A stretch of 64,000 bases of DNA from Pedobacter antarcticus. GTDB lineage: Bacteria; Bacteroidota; Bacteroidia; Sphingobacteriales; Sphingobacteriaceae. Below are positions 37,071 through 47,625 of this stretch, one piece after another. The position numbers were made by a program, and so were the translations under genes. Numbering within the stretch: the stretch's first letter is position 1; each line of letters starts with the position of its first letter. The stretch lies in NCBI RefSeq assembly GCF_900112985.1, contig NZ_FONS01000002.1, positions 186,001 through 250,000 of the forward strand, read 5' to 3'. The notes beneath the pieces were generated by a model. That model searched no databases and was not told the origin of the DNA. It saw nothing but the letters and a program-made list of their open reading frames with translations.

Positions 37071-37967
37071 TTATTGTCTGAATACTACCTTCTGCCCTGA
37101 GATATCGAGCTTGCAGGTCTCGCCAACTATCATCACCCTGTTATCTGCTATGTGCCCGCATGGAAAATTATAGCAGACTGGAAAATGATAATCTTTCACC
37201 AGTTCCTGGATTATCTCTTCCGGGGTTTGGCCAAATGGAATACTCTCTTCCGGTATTTCATTGAATGCACCGATGATCAGGCCTTTTAAGTCGTTTAATT
37301 TCCCGCTTCTGATTAATATCCTAAGCATACGGTCTATACTGTATTCTGGCTCGCCTACATCCTCCAGAAAAAGAATTTTATCTTTATAATCTATTGCAGA
37401 TACAGAACCCTCTAAAGCAATAAGTATGCTCAGGTTGCCTCCGGCGAGTATACCTTCTGCAATTCCGGTACGGTTCGGGAAGCTGCTGCTGTAATCATAG
37501 GTGTTGCCTTCGTTGAATAGTGCTCTTCTTAAACTTTCTAAGGATTCCCGACTAGCATCTTCAAAAGTTCCGGGCATCTGTCCATGTATAGAGGCTGTGT
37601 TCGTTTGAGCCAGAATATGAGAGAGCAGGACGGTAATGTCACTGAAGCCGACTACCCATTTAGGATGAGCGAGAAAATTCGTGAAGTCAAGATTGTCGAT
37701 GATCCTGAGGGTTCCATACCCACCTCGTCCGGCAATTATACCTTTGATTTCCGGATCGTCCAGATATTGCTGTAAATCTGCCGTGCGTAGCTGGTCGTCG
37801 CCTGCAAATTGGTGATAGCCTGACTGTACCGACTTACCTTCAACTATTTCCAGTCCCCAGCTTCGCAAAATATCTAAAGCATTGTCAATGGGTTTCTTTA
37901 GTTTTTTGGCAGGACAGACAATTGCAATTTTGTCTCCCTTTTTTAGGCCGGGTGGCAGTTGAATCAT
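37071..37967 (-). CDS. LD-carboxypeptidase (peptidase family S66)
   Basis: Serine peptidase that trims the terminal D-Ala from the peptidoglycan tetrapeptide. The protein is about 298 aa. The S66 nucleophile motif is present as [11 protein letters not shown], with the upstream [29 protein letters not shown] (catalytic Glu region) and CGHIADN (His) stretches. There is no signal peptide, in keeping with cytoplasmic murein recycling. The ATG at 37967 is preferred to a TTG at 37991. It is divergent from metG. Confidence 0.92.
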   Translation of the reverse strand: MIQLPPGLKKGDKIAIVCPAKKLKKPIDNALDILRSWGLEIVEGKSVQSGYHQFAGDDQLRTADLQQYLDDPEIKGIIAGRGGYGTLRIIDNLDFTNFLAHPKWVVGFSDITVLLSHILAQTNTASIHGQMPGTFEDASRESLESLRRALFNEGNTYDYSSSFPNRTGIAEGILAGGNLSILIALEGSVSAIDYKDKILFLEDVGEPEYSIDRMLRILIRSGKLNDLKGLIIGAFNEIPEESIPFGQTPEEIIQELVKDYHFPVCYNFPCGHIADNRVMIVGETCKLDISGQKVVFRQ

Positions 37968-37987
37968 AGCTAAAATCAATATCTTTG
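37959..37987 (+). promoter_or_regulatory. Promoter of metG
   Basis: TTG at 37959-37961 and TATCTTTG at 37980-37987, spaced 18 nt, match the Bacteroidota -33/-7 pattern. It lies across the first codons of the divergent LD-carboxypeptidase gene and gives metG a leader of roughly 14 nt, supporting its TTG start at 38008. Confidence 0.6.
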
Positions 37988-38007
37988 ACAAAATAATAAA
38001 AATAGTT

Positions 38008-40116
38008 TTGGATAATAGTAAAATAAAGAGATATACCGTTACGGCGGCCTTACCCTATACGAATGGTCCGGTTCATATTGGTCACCTTGCAGGCGTGTAT
38101 TTGCCAGCTGACACCTATGTGAGGTTTTTAAGAGCTAATAACAGGGACGTAAAATTCATTTGCGGATCTGATGAAAATGGAGTTCCTATCACACTGAAGG
38201 CTAAAAGGGAAGGTGTGAGTCCACAGGAAGTTGTAGATAAATATCATAAAATCATTGGAGATTCATTCCGTGATTTTGGCGTTTCGTTTGATATCTATCA
38301 CAGAACCTCTTCTCAAATGCATCATCAAACTGCATCTGATTTTTTCGAGACTCTTTATAATAAAGGGGTGTTTACCGAAGAAGTGACTGAGCAATACTAT
38401 GATGAAAAGGCACAGACTTTTCTTGCAGACCGGTATATTACAGGTACCTGTCCAAAATGTGGTTCCGAAAGTGCCTACGGAGATCAATGTGAGAACTGTG
38501 GTAGCACATTGAATGCTACTGATCTGATTAATCCTAAATCTACTTTGTCGGGTGAGCCTCCTGTCAGGAAGGAAACCAAGAACTGGTTTTTGCCGCTCGA
38601 AAAATATGAAGACCAACTGCGTACTTATATTGAAAGCCATAAGGAGTGGAAACCGAACGTATATGGGCAATGCCAAAGTTGGTTAAATGCAGGTCTGCAG
38701 CCGAGGGCAATGACCCGGGATTTGGATTGGGGTGTTAAAGTGCCTTTGAAAGATGCTGCAGGGAAGGTGCTTTATGTCTGGTTTGACGCACCAATTGGTT
38801 ATATTTCTGCGACACGTGAGTTATTTGAGTATGCACGTCTTGACGTATGGAATCCAAAATCCGAGGAATATTATATTAACCAGAAGGAAGTGCAGAAGGG
38901 TAACTGGGAAGATTACTGGAAAGATGATTCTACTAAACTCGTTCATTTTATAGGAAAAGATAATATCGTATTCCATTGTATAATATTTCCTGCAATGTTA
39001 ATGGCGCATGGTGGTTATACACTGGCTGATAATGTGCCTGCAAATGAATTTCTGAATTTGGAAGGTCAGAAGATCTCTACTTCAAAGAATTGGGCTGTCT
39101 GGTTAAATGAATACCTTGTCGAGTTTAAAGATAAGCAGGACGTATTGCGTTATGTACTTACAGCAACTGCGCCCGAAACTAAAGACAATGATTTTACCTG
39201 GAAAGATTTTCAGGCCAGAAATAATAATGAATTAGTTGCTGTTTTTGGAAATTTCGTAAACAGGGTTGTCGTGCTTACACATAAATACTTTGGTGGAAAG
39301 GTGCCTATGTTGATGAACGTTACTCCTGAAGACCAGTTGGTAATTGATGAGCTGGCAGCAGCTCCTGCTAAAATTAGCGCGTCTATTGAGCAATACAGAT
39401 TCAGGGAAGCGCTTATGGAAGTGATGAATGTTGCACGTATCGGTAATAAATACCTTGCGGAAACTGAACCTTGGAAAGTTATAAAAACGGACGAGGATCG
39501 TGTCAGAACTATTTTAAATATCAGTTTGCAGATTGTTGCTAGTTTAGAGATTCTGATAGAGCCATTCCTACCGTTTACGGCCGATAAGCTAATGAAGATG
39601 CTGAGCTATGGTGGTCATCAATGGGAAGATGCTGGTAAAATGAACTTATTAGTTCGTGGCCACCAGTTGAATGAACCAGTTCTTCTTTTTGAGAAAATAG
39701 AAGATTCCGAAGTACAGGCTCAGATTGATAAATTAAATAAAAGTAAAGACGACAATATCAAAGCGAATACTGTTGCCGCTCCTGCAAAGGAAAATATAGA
39801 TTTTGAGCAGTTCAGTGCAATGGATATCCGTGTAGCTACAATTATTGCAGCTGAGAAGGTTGAGAAAACAAAAAAACTACTTAAACTGACATTAGATACA
39901 GGGATAGATCAGCGTACAGTTGTTTCTGGTATAGCTGAATACTTTAAACCGGAAGATATTATAGGAAAACAGGTTAGTGTGCTTGTGAACCTGGCACCGC
40001 GTGAAATTAAAGGCGTTGTTTCGCAAGGAATGATTTTAATGTCTGAGAATGCAGATGGCGAATTATCGTTTGTTTCGCCAATGGAAAATCACAATAATGG
40101 AAGTGTGATTAGATAG
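38008..40116 (+). CDS. metG: Methionyl-tRNA synthetase with C-terminal tRNA-binding domain
   Basis: Charges tRNA-Met. The 702-aa protein has the class I HIGH motif in [13 protein letters not shown] and the KMSKS-equivalent KISTSKN. The zinc module is [20 protein letters not shown]-terminal EMAP/Trbp111-type tRNA-binding domain starts near [14 protein letters not shown]. The start is a TTG ([11 protein letters not shown]); no ATG is available upstream, and the alignment with family N termini and the promoter position support it. Confidence 0.96.
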   Translation: MDNSKIKRYTVTAALPYTNGPVHIGHLAGVYLPADTYVRFLRANNRDVKFICGSDENGVPITLKAKREGVSPQEVVDKYHKIIGDSFRDFGVSFDIYHRTSSQMHHQTASDFFETLYNKGVFTEEVTEQYYDEKAQTFLADRYITGTCPKCGSESAYGDQCENCGSTLNATDLINPKSTLSGEPPVRKETKNWFLPLEKYEDQLRTYIESHKEWKPNVYGQCQSWLNAGLQPRAMTRDLDWGVKVPLKDAAGKVLYVWFDAPIGYISATRELFEYARLDVWNPKSEEYYINQKEVQKGNWEDYWKDDSTKLVHFIGKDNIVFHCIIFPAMLMAHGGYTLADNVPANEFLNLEGQKISTSKNWAVWLNEYLVEFKDKQDVLRYVLTATAPETKDNDFTWKDFQARNNNELVAVFGNFVNRVVVLTHKYFGGKVPMLMNVTPEDQLVIDELAAAPAKISASIEQYRFREALMEVMNVARIGNKYLAETEPWKVIKTDEDRVRTILNISLQIVASLEILIEPFLPFTADKLMKMLSYGGHQWEDAGKMNLLVRGHQLNEPVLLFEKIEDSEVQAQIDKLNKSKDDNIKANTVAAPAKENIDFEQFSAMDIRVATIIAAEKVEKTKKLLKLTLDTGIDQRTVVSGIAEYFKPEDIIGKQVSVLVNLAPREIKGVVSQGMILMSENADGELSFVSPMENHNNGSVIR

Positions 40117-40145
40117 AACTGGTTTTTCTCCTAAATAGCCGAATA

Positions 40146-40178
40146 AAACGGGTCAGATCTTCAGATTTGACCCGTTTT
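40146..40178 (+). terminator. Terminator of metG
   Basis: aaacgggtcagatc-ttca-gatttgacccgttttt, a long stem followed by a T run. Confidence 0.9.
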
Positions 40179-40449
40179 TGTTGTTTACAGATCTTTCTTA
40201 TATGTATCTCTAAAAAGTTATTTCCAGATTTTATTTTCATTTTAACATTCATTTCTGCTTAAAAGTCCGAACTCTTGTCTTAAACTCATTTTTTTAGGTC
40301 GTTTTTGAATTTATTTCACATTATTTTTTGATTTTTTTGTCTGTATTTGGTCTCATTTCTATTTTTAGCAGTTGTTCTTTTCTGTTTTTGCTGATTTTTT
40401 GTTTGGTTGGCCTTAAATTGTTCTTGATTATTTTTTGAACCATAGTCCA

Positions 40450-40479
40450 TTTGTGATTTAAGTACAAAAAGTACGTTTG
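40450..40479 (+). promoter_or_regulatory. Promoter of susC-2 within a T-rich intergenic region
   Basis: TTTG (40450-40453), an 18-nt spacer and TACGTTTG (40472-40479) form a near-perfect Bacteroidota promoter, predicting a leader of about 175 nt for susC-2. The surrounding spacer (40180-40662) carries many T runs on the plus strand from 40280 to 40510. No gene is seen in it. A leader motif shared with susC-1 sits just before the ATG. Confidence 0.65.
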
Positions 40480-40662
40480 CGCCTATTTTTTTGCTGTTTT
40501 TTTTTGAAGAAAATATTCATCCCGGAGTTATATGGACTCTAAAGTTTAAACCTTAAATGTCATTATTTAGTCATAAAACTATCGCGTACAATAATTCGAA
40601 TATTGTATTGTAGTTCAATTATTATATTAGACGTCAACTATTATTAACTAAACTAAATTTTT

Positions 40663-43600
40663 ATGAAAAAACTTTTACAAAGTTTGTTCGTAATGATGCT
40701 ATTTGCCAACCTTGCATTAGCTCAGGACCGGACAATTTCAGGAACAGTTATATCCGGAGAGGATAATAATCCAATTCCAGGAGCGACTGTCAAATTCAAA
40801 GGAGCAAAAGGTGGTACCCAAGCCGATGCTTCAGGTAAATTTTCGGTAAGACTTCCTTCAGAGGTCAAAGTTCTTGAAATTTCATCTCTGGGTTTCACCT
40901 CCCGGGAAATCGCAGTTGGAAGCACCACTGTTTTCAGCATTACACTAGAGAGCGATGCTCAAACTTTAAGTGACATTGTCGTTGTTGGTTATGGTACCCA
41001 AAACCGTAAAGATGTAGCAGGTTCTGTTTCGAAAGTTTCGGGCGATTTACTGCAGAATAATCCGGCCCCTTCGTTCGACAGAATGCTTGCCGGTAAGGCT
41101 ACAGGTGTACAGGTCATTACACCGTCTGGAATATTGGGCGCGGCACCGCAGATCAGAATTCGTGGTGTCAACTCAATTACTTCCGGTACCACACCACTGT
41201 TTGTAGTGGATGGTGTACCGGCAATAAGTGGCGACGTAGGTGGATTCACATCGACTAATGCTCTTGCTGATATTAACCCAAATGATATTGAGTCATTGGA
41301 AATATTAAAGGATGGGGCAGCAACAGCTATTTATGGGTCACGTGCAGCGAATGGTGTTGTCTTAATTACTACTAAAAGAGGTAAAGCTGGTGTTCAATTC
41401 AATTATGATGGATGGACAGCAATTGCAAATGTCTCAAAGAGATTTGATTTATTAAACGCAGATCAGTTTATTGAAATTGCAAATGAAAGATTTAGAAATG
41501 CGAACCAAACGCCTCAAGCTAATCAGACCCCGGACGGTAACGGTGGGTTTGTAAATACTGATTGGCAGGATGCAGTATTCCAGCAATCTATTCAGCAAAA
41601 CCATTCTGTTTCTGCTTCTGGCGGTACAGACAAGACTAAATACTATTTCTCCCTGGGTTATACTGATCAGAAGGGTGCAATTGTTTCTAATGAGCTGAGA
41701 CGTTATAGTTTCAGGGCAAACGTAGATCAGAAAATCAATAGCTTTCTTACATTCGGTATTACTGCAGGTGTGACTTACCAGCGTAATCTTGGCCCGCTGG
41801 CCGGATCAAATAACCTTTCTGGTAACGTGTTTGCTGCAACCAGAATGTTGCCTAATGTTCCGATTTATAATGAAAATGATCCTACAGGATACAATATCAC
41901 TCCAGATAGAAGGTCTCTGGGAGCCGGAGGTAATCTAAGTCCGATTTCAGACAATATTCCAAATATTCGTTTTGTTTTAGATAACAACGTGCGTAAGTCT
42001 CAAACGTTGAGATTATTAGGGTCGACTTATTTAGAAGCTAAAATCATGGATGGCCTTAAGTTCAGAACTCAGTTAGGTATTGATGGGTCATTTGTAGACG
42101 ATTTTGTTTACACCGATCCTAGAAGTGGAGATGGGTTAAGCGCAAACGGCTCTATGTCACAAGCTTACAATCCTCTTTTCCGATATAACTGGCAGAACAT
42201 TTTAACCTATACCAAATCTATCAATGGGGAGCACAATATTGATGTAACTTTAGTTTCTGAGTTGCAAAAGCAGAGATCTTCTTTTTTCCAGGCAAGTGTA
42301 TCTAATCTCTTAAACGTTTATTTTAACGAGAATATTACCAGTGGAACGTTTATTACACCAACAGTTTTTGGTGGTTTGAATAAGAAAGCAATTGAGTCTT
42401 ATTTAGGAAGGTTAAATTATAATTACAAAAACAAGTATTATGTTACTGGATCCATCAGAAGGGATGCACTTTCTGACTTACCAAAAGAAAACCGCGTTGG
42501 TTACTTTCCTGGTGTTGGTGTACAATATCGTTTAGGTCAGGAAGAATTCTTTAAATCTTCAGATGCATTAAGTTTTGTTTCCGATTTGCGTATTAAGGGA
42601 TCATTTGCTAAAGTCGGCAACACCGATATCGGTAACTTCCCTTATTTCGGTACTTATGGTGCTGCTTTATATGGTAACCAAGGTGGTATTGGTTTTAATA
42701 ATACGGGTAATCCGGCATTGAGATGGGAATCTCAGAAAAAATATGACGGTGGTGTGGAGTTAGGTATGTTTAATAACAGATTGAATGTAAGCGCAACTTA
42801 TTGGAAACAAGTTACCGATGATTTGATTCTGGCTGCTCCGACTGCTCCTTCTCTGGGTGTTCCAGGTAATCCTGCTAACTCAATCAACTCAAATGTAGGT
42901 AGTATAGAAAATAGTGGATGGGAATTCTCTGTAAACGGTGATATTGTTTCATCATCTAAATTCAAGTGGAATGCCACATTGAACTTCTCTACGCAGAAAA
43001 ATAAAGTAACGGCATTGGTTAACAATAGAGATATTATTACTGATTATAATATTATTCGCGTTGGAGAGTCTATCCGTTCTATTTATGGATATCAGTACAT
43101 GGGTGTGAATCCTGCTAATGGAAATCCATTGTATATGAAAGGTAATGGAACCGTTATTCAGGGTAGAATAAGTAACACTAGTTATTATACTTATGACCCT
43201 GCTAATCCTAATTATTTCTTTAATAATGCTTTACCAGTTGACCCGGTTTCAAATCCTGACAACAGATCTTCACTGTCAGGCAGCGACAAAAAGGTATTAG
43301 GCAATTCTCTACCTAAATGGTTTGGAGGATTTAATAATACATTCACTTACAGTAATTTTGACCTGAATGTCTTCTTAAGATTCCAGGGAGGTAATTATGT
43401 AATGAACCGTACCCGTCAGGATCTTTTAAGCAATAACTTTGTAAACAATAGTACTGAGGTATTAAACAGATGGCAGAGTGTTGAAAATCCTGGTGATGGT
43501 CAAACGCCTAAACTTTGGGCTGCAAGAGGTGGATTCATTAATTTAGATAACAATGCTACGACCCGTTTCGTAGAAAAAGGCGACTTCTTAAGAATGGATA

Positions 43601-43827
43601 ACCTGGCTCTTGGTTATACAATTCCTTCTGAGGTTATCAAAAAAGCTGGTTTAAGCAGACTTAGAGTATATGCTTCTGCCCAAAACCTATTTGTAATTAC
43701 TGGGTATAAAGGATTAGACCCTGAAACAACTGGAAGTGGCACGTTAACAACTTTAGGTACAGGTGTAGACTTTAATGGTAACCCGCAGTTGAAAACATTT
43801 ACATTCGGTCTGAACATTGGCTTTTAA
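40663..43827 (+). CDS. SusC/RagA-family TonB-linked outer membrane transporter 2
   Basis: A 1054-aa TonB-dependent transporter. The signal peptide ends LALAQ, followed by the CarboxypepD_reg-like domain (ISGTVISGEDNNPIPGATV), a TonB-box-like DIVVVGYGTQ and the plug with RGVNSITSGTTPLFVVDGVP. The SusC signature is complete as LKDGAATAIYGSRAANGVVLITTKRG in overlapping parts. The barrel ends in IGF. It is paired with the SusD gene 26 bp downstream. It differs strongly from SusC-1 in the barrel, so the substrates probably differ. Confidence 0.94.
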   Translation: MKKLLQSLFVMMLFANLALAQDRTISGTVISGEDNNPIPGATVKFKGAKGGTQADASGKFSVRLPSEVKVLEISSLGFTSREIAVGSTTVFSITLESDAQTLSDIVVVGYGTQNRKDVAGSVSKVSGDLLQNNPAPSFDRMLAGKATGVQVITPSGILGAAPQIRIRGVNSITSGTTPLFVVDGVPAISGDVGGFTSTNALADINPNDIESLEILKDGAATAIYGSRAANGVVLITTKRGKAGVQFNYDGWTAIANVSKRFDLLNADQFIEIANERFRNANQTPQANQTPDGNGGFVNTDWQDAVFQQSIQQNHSVSASGGTDKTKYYFSLGYTDQKGAIVSNELRRYSFRANVDQKINSFLTFGITAGVTYQRNLGPLAGSNNLSGNVFAATRMLPNVPIYNENDPTGYNITPDRRSLGAGGNLSPISDNIPNIRFVLDNNVRKSQTLRLLGSTYLEAKIMDGLKFRTQLGIDGSFVDDFVYTDPRSGDGLSANGSMSQAYNPLFRYNWQNILTYTKSINGEHNIDVTLVSELQKQRSSFFQASVSNLLNVYFNENITSGTFITPTVFGGLNKKAIESYLGRLNYNYKNKYYVTGSIRRDALSDLPKENRVGYFPGVGVQYRLGQEEFFKSSDALSFVSDLRIKGSFAKVGNTDIGNFPYFGTYGAALYGNQGGIGFNNTGNPALRWESQKKYDGGVELGMFNNRLNVSATYWKQVTDDLILAAPTAPSLGVPGNPANSINSNVGSIENSGWEFSVNGDIVSSSKFKWNATLNFSTQKNKVTALVNNRDIITDYNIIRVGESIRSIYGYQYMGVNPANGNPLYMKGNGTVIQGRISNTSYYTYDPANPNYFFNNALPVDPVSNPDNRSSLSGSDKKVLGNSLPKWFGGFNNTFTYSNFDLNVFLRFQGGNYVMNRTRQDLLSNNFVNNSTEVLNRWQSVENPGDGQTPKLWAARGGFINLDNNATTRFVEKGDFLRMDNLALGYTIPSEVIKKAGLSRLRVYASAQNLFVITGYKGLDPETTGSGTLTTLGTGVDFNGNPQLKTFTFGLNIGF

Positions 43828-43853
43828 GCTACTGTAATTTAAATTTTGAAAAA

Positions 43854-45479
43854 ATGGATATGAAAATAAAAAATATAAGATTTCGCAGAAGCCTTTCGCT
43901 CCTGCTGATTGGCATGACGTTAACTGCAATATCTTCTTGTGAAAAGCAGACAGATCTCGTTCCAAATAACTCTTTTGCGGAAGGGGATGCATTTGTTACT
44001 CCAGATCGTATTGCGCAGGCCATAAATGGTGTTTATAGTGCTGCACAAGCAGGGGCGTATTCTGCTGATGGAAGTAACAGAGGGTACCCTTTTGGCGCAG
44101 CTAATACTGAGCAACAGGATGCTCGTGGTGAAGATGTCATTGCCGTTCCTTCATTTTTCGTTATAACGTACGAATCGACTTATCTTGCTAACTCACCAAA
44201 TAACACATCTATGTGGGAGACATTATATGCCATGATAAACCGGGCAAATGTCGTCATTGAGGGTGTTAAAACGGCCGCTGCCAGTAACGTAATTACACCT
44301 CAGCTCGCGTTGCAATACGAGGGAGAGGCGCGTTACCTGAGAGCTATGGGGCACCACGAGTTATTAGTTCATTTTGCAAGACCTTACGGACAAACTCCCG
44401 ATGCATCTCATCTTGGTGTTCCTTACAGAACTGTAGGAATTAATACACCTCAGAAAGTTGAAGAAAATCTGGCGCAGGGAAGAAATTCGGTTAAAGAATG
44501 TTATGACAAAATTCTTGAAGACCTGACTTTTGCGGAAACTAATCTTCCTGCAACCTATGCGACAGCAAATATTAAGGTTACTCATGCGACCAAAGGTGCT
44601 GCAATAGCGATGAAAACCAGAATGTATCTGCATATGGGCAATTGGGCAAAAGTAATTGAAGAGGGCAATAAGATTGTCTCAGCTTCTGCTCCATTTACAA
44701 GTTCGATAGGCGGATATACCCTAACCGCTTCACCAGACGGACCATTTGCCAGCAATTATGGAAATACAGAATCTATCTTCTCGATTGAGAATAATACGAA
44801 CAGAAGTTCAGGTACTAATGGATCAATTTCAGCTATGTACAGTAAAGGACCTGGTAGAGCACTAATTGCACTTTCTCCTATCATTTGGAATGCGCCTTTC
44901 TGGAAAGCCAATGACCTAAGAAGAACGTTGTTAGCTAGTAACGACGCAACAGCTACAGTTGCTCCGAGAGCTTATTTTTCTAACAAATACCGTGATCAGG
45001 CAACTTTCACAGATGCAAATCCGATTATACGTTATGCAGAAGTATTGTTAAATGTTGCAGAGGCTTCAGCGCGTGTAAATGGTGTTAACGATCGTGCATT
45101 AGCCTTACTGAATGCAGTGAGAAACAGATCGGTAACTACAGTAGCTGACCAATATACGCTAGCTAATTTCACTGGTCCGAATGACCTGATCTCTGCGGTT
45201 CTGAATGAACGACGTATAGAGTTTCTTGCTGAAGGGCATCGTTGGAGTGATATCCACCGCCTTTCGACGGATGCAGTCTTTACGACAGGAGGTATTCCAG
45301 CTAAGGTATCTTACGCAAATACTACTTTTGCATCCTGGAATGCGACTACTCCTTATACGGGAATTAGAGGTGTTACACAAATCCCTGCGGCAGATTACAG
45401 GTTTGTATGGCCAATTCCCCAAAGTGAAACGGATAACAACTCGGTGTTAAAAGGGCAACAAAATCCGGGGTGGAATTAA
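43854..45479 (+). CDS. RagB/SusD-family nutrient-binding lipoprotein 2
   Basis: A 541-aa lipoprotein partner of SusC-2, with signal peptide and lipobox (LTAISSC). Typical RagB/SusD features are visible: YEGEARYLRAMGHHELLVHFARPYG, then RYAEVLLNVAEASARVNG and NERRIEFLAEGHRWSDIHRL, ending in WPIPQSE and QNPGWN. It belongs to the larger RagB subfamily, unlike the SusD-like_2 type of pair 1. A terminator follows 60 bp downstream. Confidence 0.94.
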   Translation: MDMKIKNIRFRRSLSLLLIGMTLTAISSCEKQTDLVPNNSFAEGDAFVTPDRIAQAINGVYSAAQAGAYSADGSNRGYPFGAANTEQQDARGEDVIAVPSFFVITYESTYLANSPNNTSMWETLYAMINRANVVIEGVKTAAASNVITPQLALQYEGEARYLRAMGHHELLVHFARPYGQTPDASHLGVPYRTVGINTPQKVEENLAQGRNSVKECYDKILEDLTFAETNLPATYATANIKVTHATKGAAIAMKTRMYLHMGNWAKVIEEGNKIVSASAPFTSSIGGYTLTASPDGPFASNYGNTESIFSIENNTNRSSGTNGSISAMYSKGPGRALIALSPIIWNAPFWKANDLRRTLLASNDATATVAPRAYFSNKYRDQATFTDANPIIRYAEVLLNVAEASARVNGVNDRALALLNAVRNRSVTTVADQYTLANFTGPNDLISAVLNERRIEFLAEGHRWSDIHRLSTDAVFTTGGIPAKVSYANTTFASWNATTPYTGIRGVTQIPAADYRFVWPIPQSETDNNSVLKGQQNPGWN

Positions 45480-45541
45480 TAAAAAATACCTTAAGCGGAA
45501 TGGGATAATAATCCTGTTCTCCAAGTAAAGGATTTTACGAG

Positions 45542-45576
45542 AAGGCTGTCCCATAATATTGGGGCAGCCTTTTTAT
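45542..45576 (+). terminator. Terminator after the second SusC/SusD pair
   Basis: aaggctg/cagcctt stem, extended inward by ccc/ggg with one bulge, followed by T's. Confidence 0.85.
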
Positions 45577-45618
45577 AATTTATTCAGGCGTATTTTAGTG
45601 TTTAAATAAAGATAGAAA

Positions 45619-46287
45619 ATGAAAATCACCTTATTTACAATCGCCGTAAGTTTACTCTTACTGTTTAAAAATGCACATGCCCAGCATGTGTTTCTCTCCG
45701 ATAACTACGGAAAGCCAGTTGTCGAACATAAGTATGAAAACCTCAACGGATCTACTTATTTATTTGATAACTGGGAACCCGGGATAGTTAAATTAGGTAA
45801 TGGATCTGTCCTGAAGGATATAGAACTTAAATTCGACATGGTTAATGAAGTTGTATTGTTCAAGGGGAAGAATGGGGAAACGCTCCGCTTTGTCGAAGAC
45901 GTAAAGGAATTTACTTTTTTGACCCCCCAGAATCATAAAATTTTCAGGAGTGGTTTCGGGTTAGTGAAAGGTGCGACTGGCGACACCTACTATGAGATTT
46001 TATTTGATGGCACAATTAAACTTCTAAAGCGAACGAAAAAGCTAATTATAGAATCTAAGGGGTATAATTCTGCTACAGTAAATAAAAATGTGGATTCCCT
46101 TGTAAAGTATTATTATGTGAATGAGAATGGGAAAATAGAGGAGTTTAAGACGGCGAAAAAGCCAATAATTAGCCTTCTAAGTAGTCGTGCGAAAGAAATA
46201 GAAAATTTGATTGCGGCTGAGCATCTAGATCTAAAGAATGACATTGATCTTGCTAAAATATTCAAGTACTATAATTCTACCTTATAG
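45619..46287 (+). CDS. Exported protein of unknown function
   Basis: A 222-aa protein with a signal peptide (MKITLFTIAVSLLLLFKNAHAQ). The middle is rich in short beta segments with a repeating Gly/Asn pattern (KLGNGSVLKDIELKFD, NEVVLFKGKNGETLRF). The C-terminal part is Lys-rich and helical (SSRAKEIENLIAAEHLDLKN). I recognise no family name. It stands alone between two terminators, downstream of the second SusC/SusD pair. Confidence 0.72.
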   Translation: MKITLFTIAVSLLLLFKNAHAQHVFLSDNYGKPVVEHKYENLNGSTYLFDNWEPGIVKLGNGSVLKDIELKFDMVNEVVLFKGKNGETLRFVEDVKEFTFLTPQNHKIFRSGFGLVKGATGDTYYEILFDGTIKLLKRTKKLIIESKGYNSATVNKNVDSLVKYYYVNENGKIEEFKTAKKPIISLLSSRAKEIENLIAAEHLDLKNDIDLAKIFKYYNSTL

Positions 46288-46295
46288 TACTAACT

Positions 46296-46330
46296 AAAAA
46301 GCGTATTGTAAGACACAATACGCTTTTTTT
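46296..46330 (+). terminator. Terminator after the exported 222-aa protein
   Basis: aaaaagcgtattgt and acaatacgcttttt pair as a long perfect stem followed by T's. Confidence 0.9.
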
Positions 46331-46497
46331 GTTGACACCCTGTAAAGGGTATTAGTCCTTCATTTCGGACTGATTCTGAGCGAAAAGCGTCATAGGAAGT
46401 GTTTTTTCAATAATTAATTTAGTCAATAAAAAATGGCGGGGAGTATTAATCCCGCCATCTTCATATGGTTTTAGATTGAGTGTGAATCTCCCGAAAA

Positions 46498-47078
46498 TCA
46501 GTATCCTGGATTCTGGTATATCCTTGAGGGACCCAGTTTTACTTCATCTAATGGAATTGGAAAATAGCGGTTTTTGGTACTAAAATTGGCCAATTTTGCA
46601 TTTCCGAAAGTAGATTGTGGTTTAGTTTTAAAGTATGCCATGAGTTCTCCGATGGTAAAAAAAAGGAGTAAGTCAAACCAGCGCTGGTGCTCAAATGCAA
46701 GTTCAACTCTGCGCTCATGCAGGATAGCTAGTTTCAGCGTTGGATATTTATTATTATAATCGACTGTTAAGCGTGCCAAAGCATATAAAGTAACTCCTGC
46801 ACGTTTACGTTACCATACTGTATAGCGAGCGCATCATTTCCCAGGTACATTTTAACTTCTGCCAGCATAAGAATCACCTCTGCGTAACGAATGATTGGGG
46901 TGTTGTTACCTCCATATCCGTTTACTGATGCAGTCGAACTGGCGTCCCGGTATCTAGTAATCAAATAATCCTGAACCTGCGGGCTGTTGGCGAACTTAAT
47001 AGAAATAGCTGCACGTGGGTCAGTCTTTTCATACTCATTCACCAGATCTCGGGTAACATTGCCTCCTACGCCTGCTGT
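46498..47078 (-). pseudogene. Decayed SusD/RagB C-terminal half
   Basis: The minus strand encodes SusD-type pieces in two frames. The first reads NEYEKTDPRAAISIKFA and IIRYAEVILMLAEVKMYLGN. A frame change near 46780-46800 then leads to HERRVELAFEHQRWFDLL and finally RYFPIPLDEV and YQNPGY, the usual SusD end. The N-terminal half, with its lipoprotein signal, is missing. It is joined head-on to a SusC plug fragment, so a deletion removed the SusC barrel and the SusD front. Confidence 0.85.
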
Positions 47079-47625
47079 AACCTCGAGTGAGTTAATAGTT
47101 TCAATATCTTCCGGGTTCACAAACACATTGTTTTCCGCAGGGTATCCGTCTATTACATATAATGGATCTGAGCTGACATTGATGGATCCTACACCCCTAA
47201 CGCGAATTTTGTCCCTGCATATGGTGCACCACTTGTCTGGGAACCTGGTTACTGGCAACTTTACCTACCAGGGCTTGTCCAACGGTCGGAGCAGTGACGT
47301 TTAAATCTGCTGCCTTGACGCTGCTGATTGCACCGGTAACATCAGATTTTCTAATGGCCTATTGCAACACCCTCATGCAGTGAGTCACTAGATTCTTTTA
47401 ATTTGATATTAATGTTGGTCTGACCAGTAATCAAAACCTGAGCCTTTTTATATCTTATGAATTGAAGCTTAATGTCGAACCAATGGCTACACTAATTTTG
47501 AACCGGCCGTTGCCGTCAGTACCAACTTTATGCCCAGATGACTGATCCAACGCTGCTACACCCAGCAAGGGTTGATTTTGCTCGTCGGTAACCATACCTG
47601 TAACCTGAATTTGTGCTTGTCAAAT
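47079..47625 (-). pseudogene. Decayed SusC N-terminal part (regulatory and plug domains)
   Basis: Reading the minus strand from about 47625: VTGMVTDEQNQPLLGVAALD is a CarboxypepD_reg-like start, then a frameshift near 47460 leads to ITGQTNINIKLKES. After further frame breaks come KSDVTGAISSVKAADLNV and IRVRGVGSINVSSDPLYVIDGYP, the SusC plug. At about 47079 the sequence jumps from DIETINSLEV straight into SusD sequence. At least two frameshifts plus the deletion show a dead gene. Confidence 0.85.

Noticed and set aside
38003..38010. TAGTTTTG as the metG promoter
   Set aside because: It fits TAnnTTTG but overlaps the only usable start codon; the upstream TTG-N18-TATCTTTG pair explains metG better.
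46987..47304. 105-aa plus-strand open frame
   Set aside because: It is antisense to the SusC/SusD remnant and has no coding features of its own.
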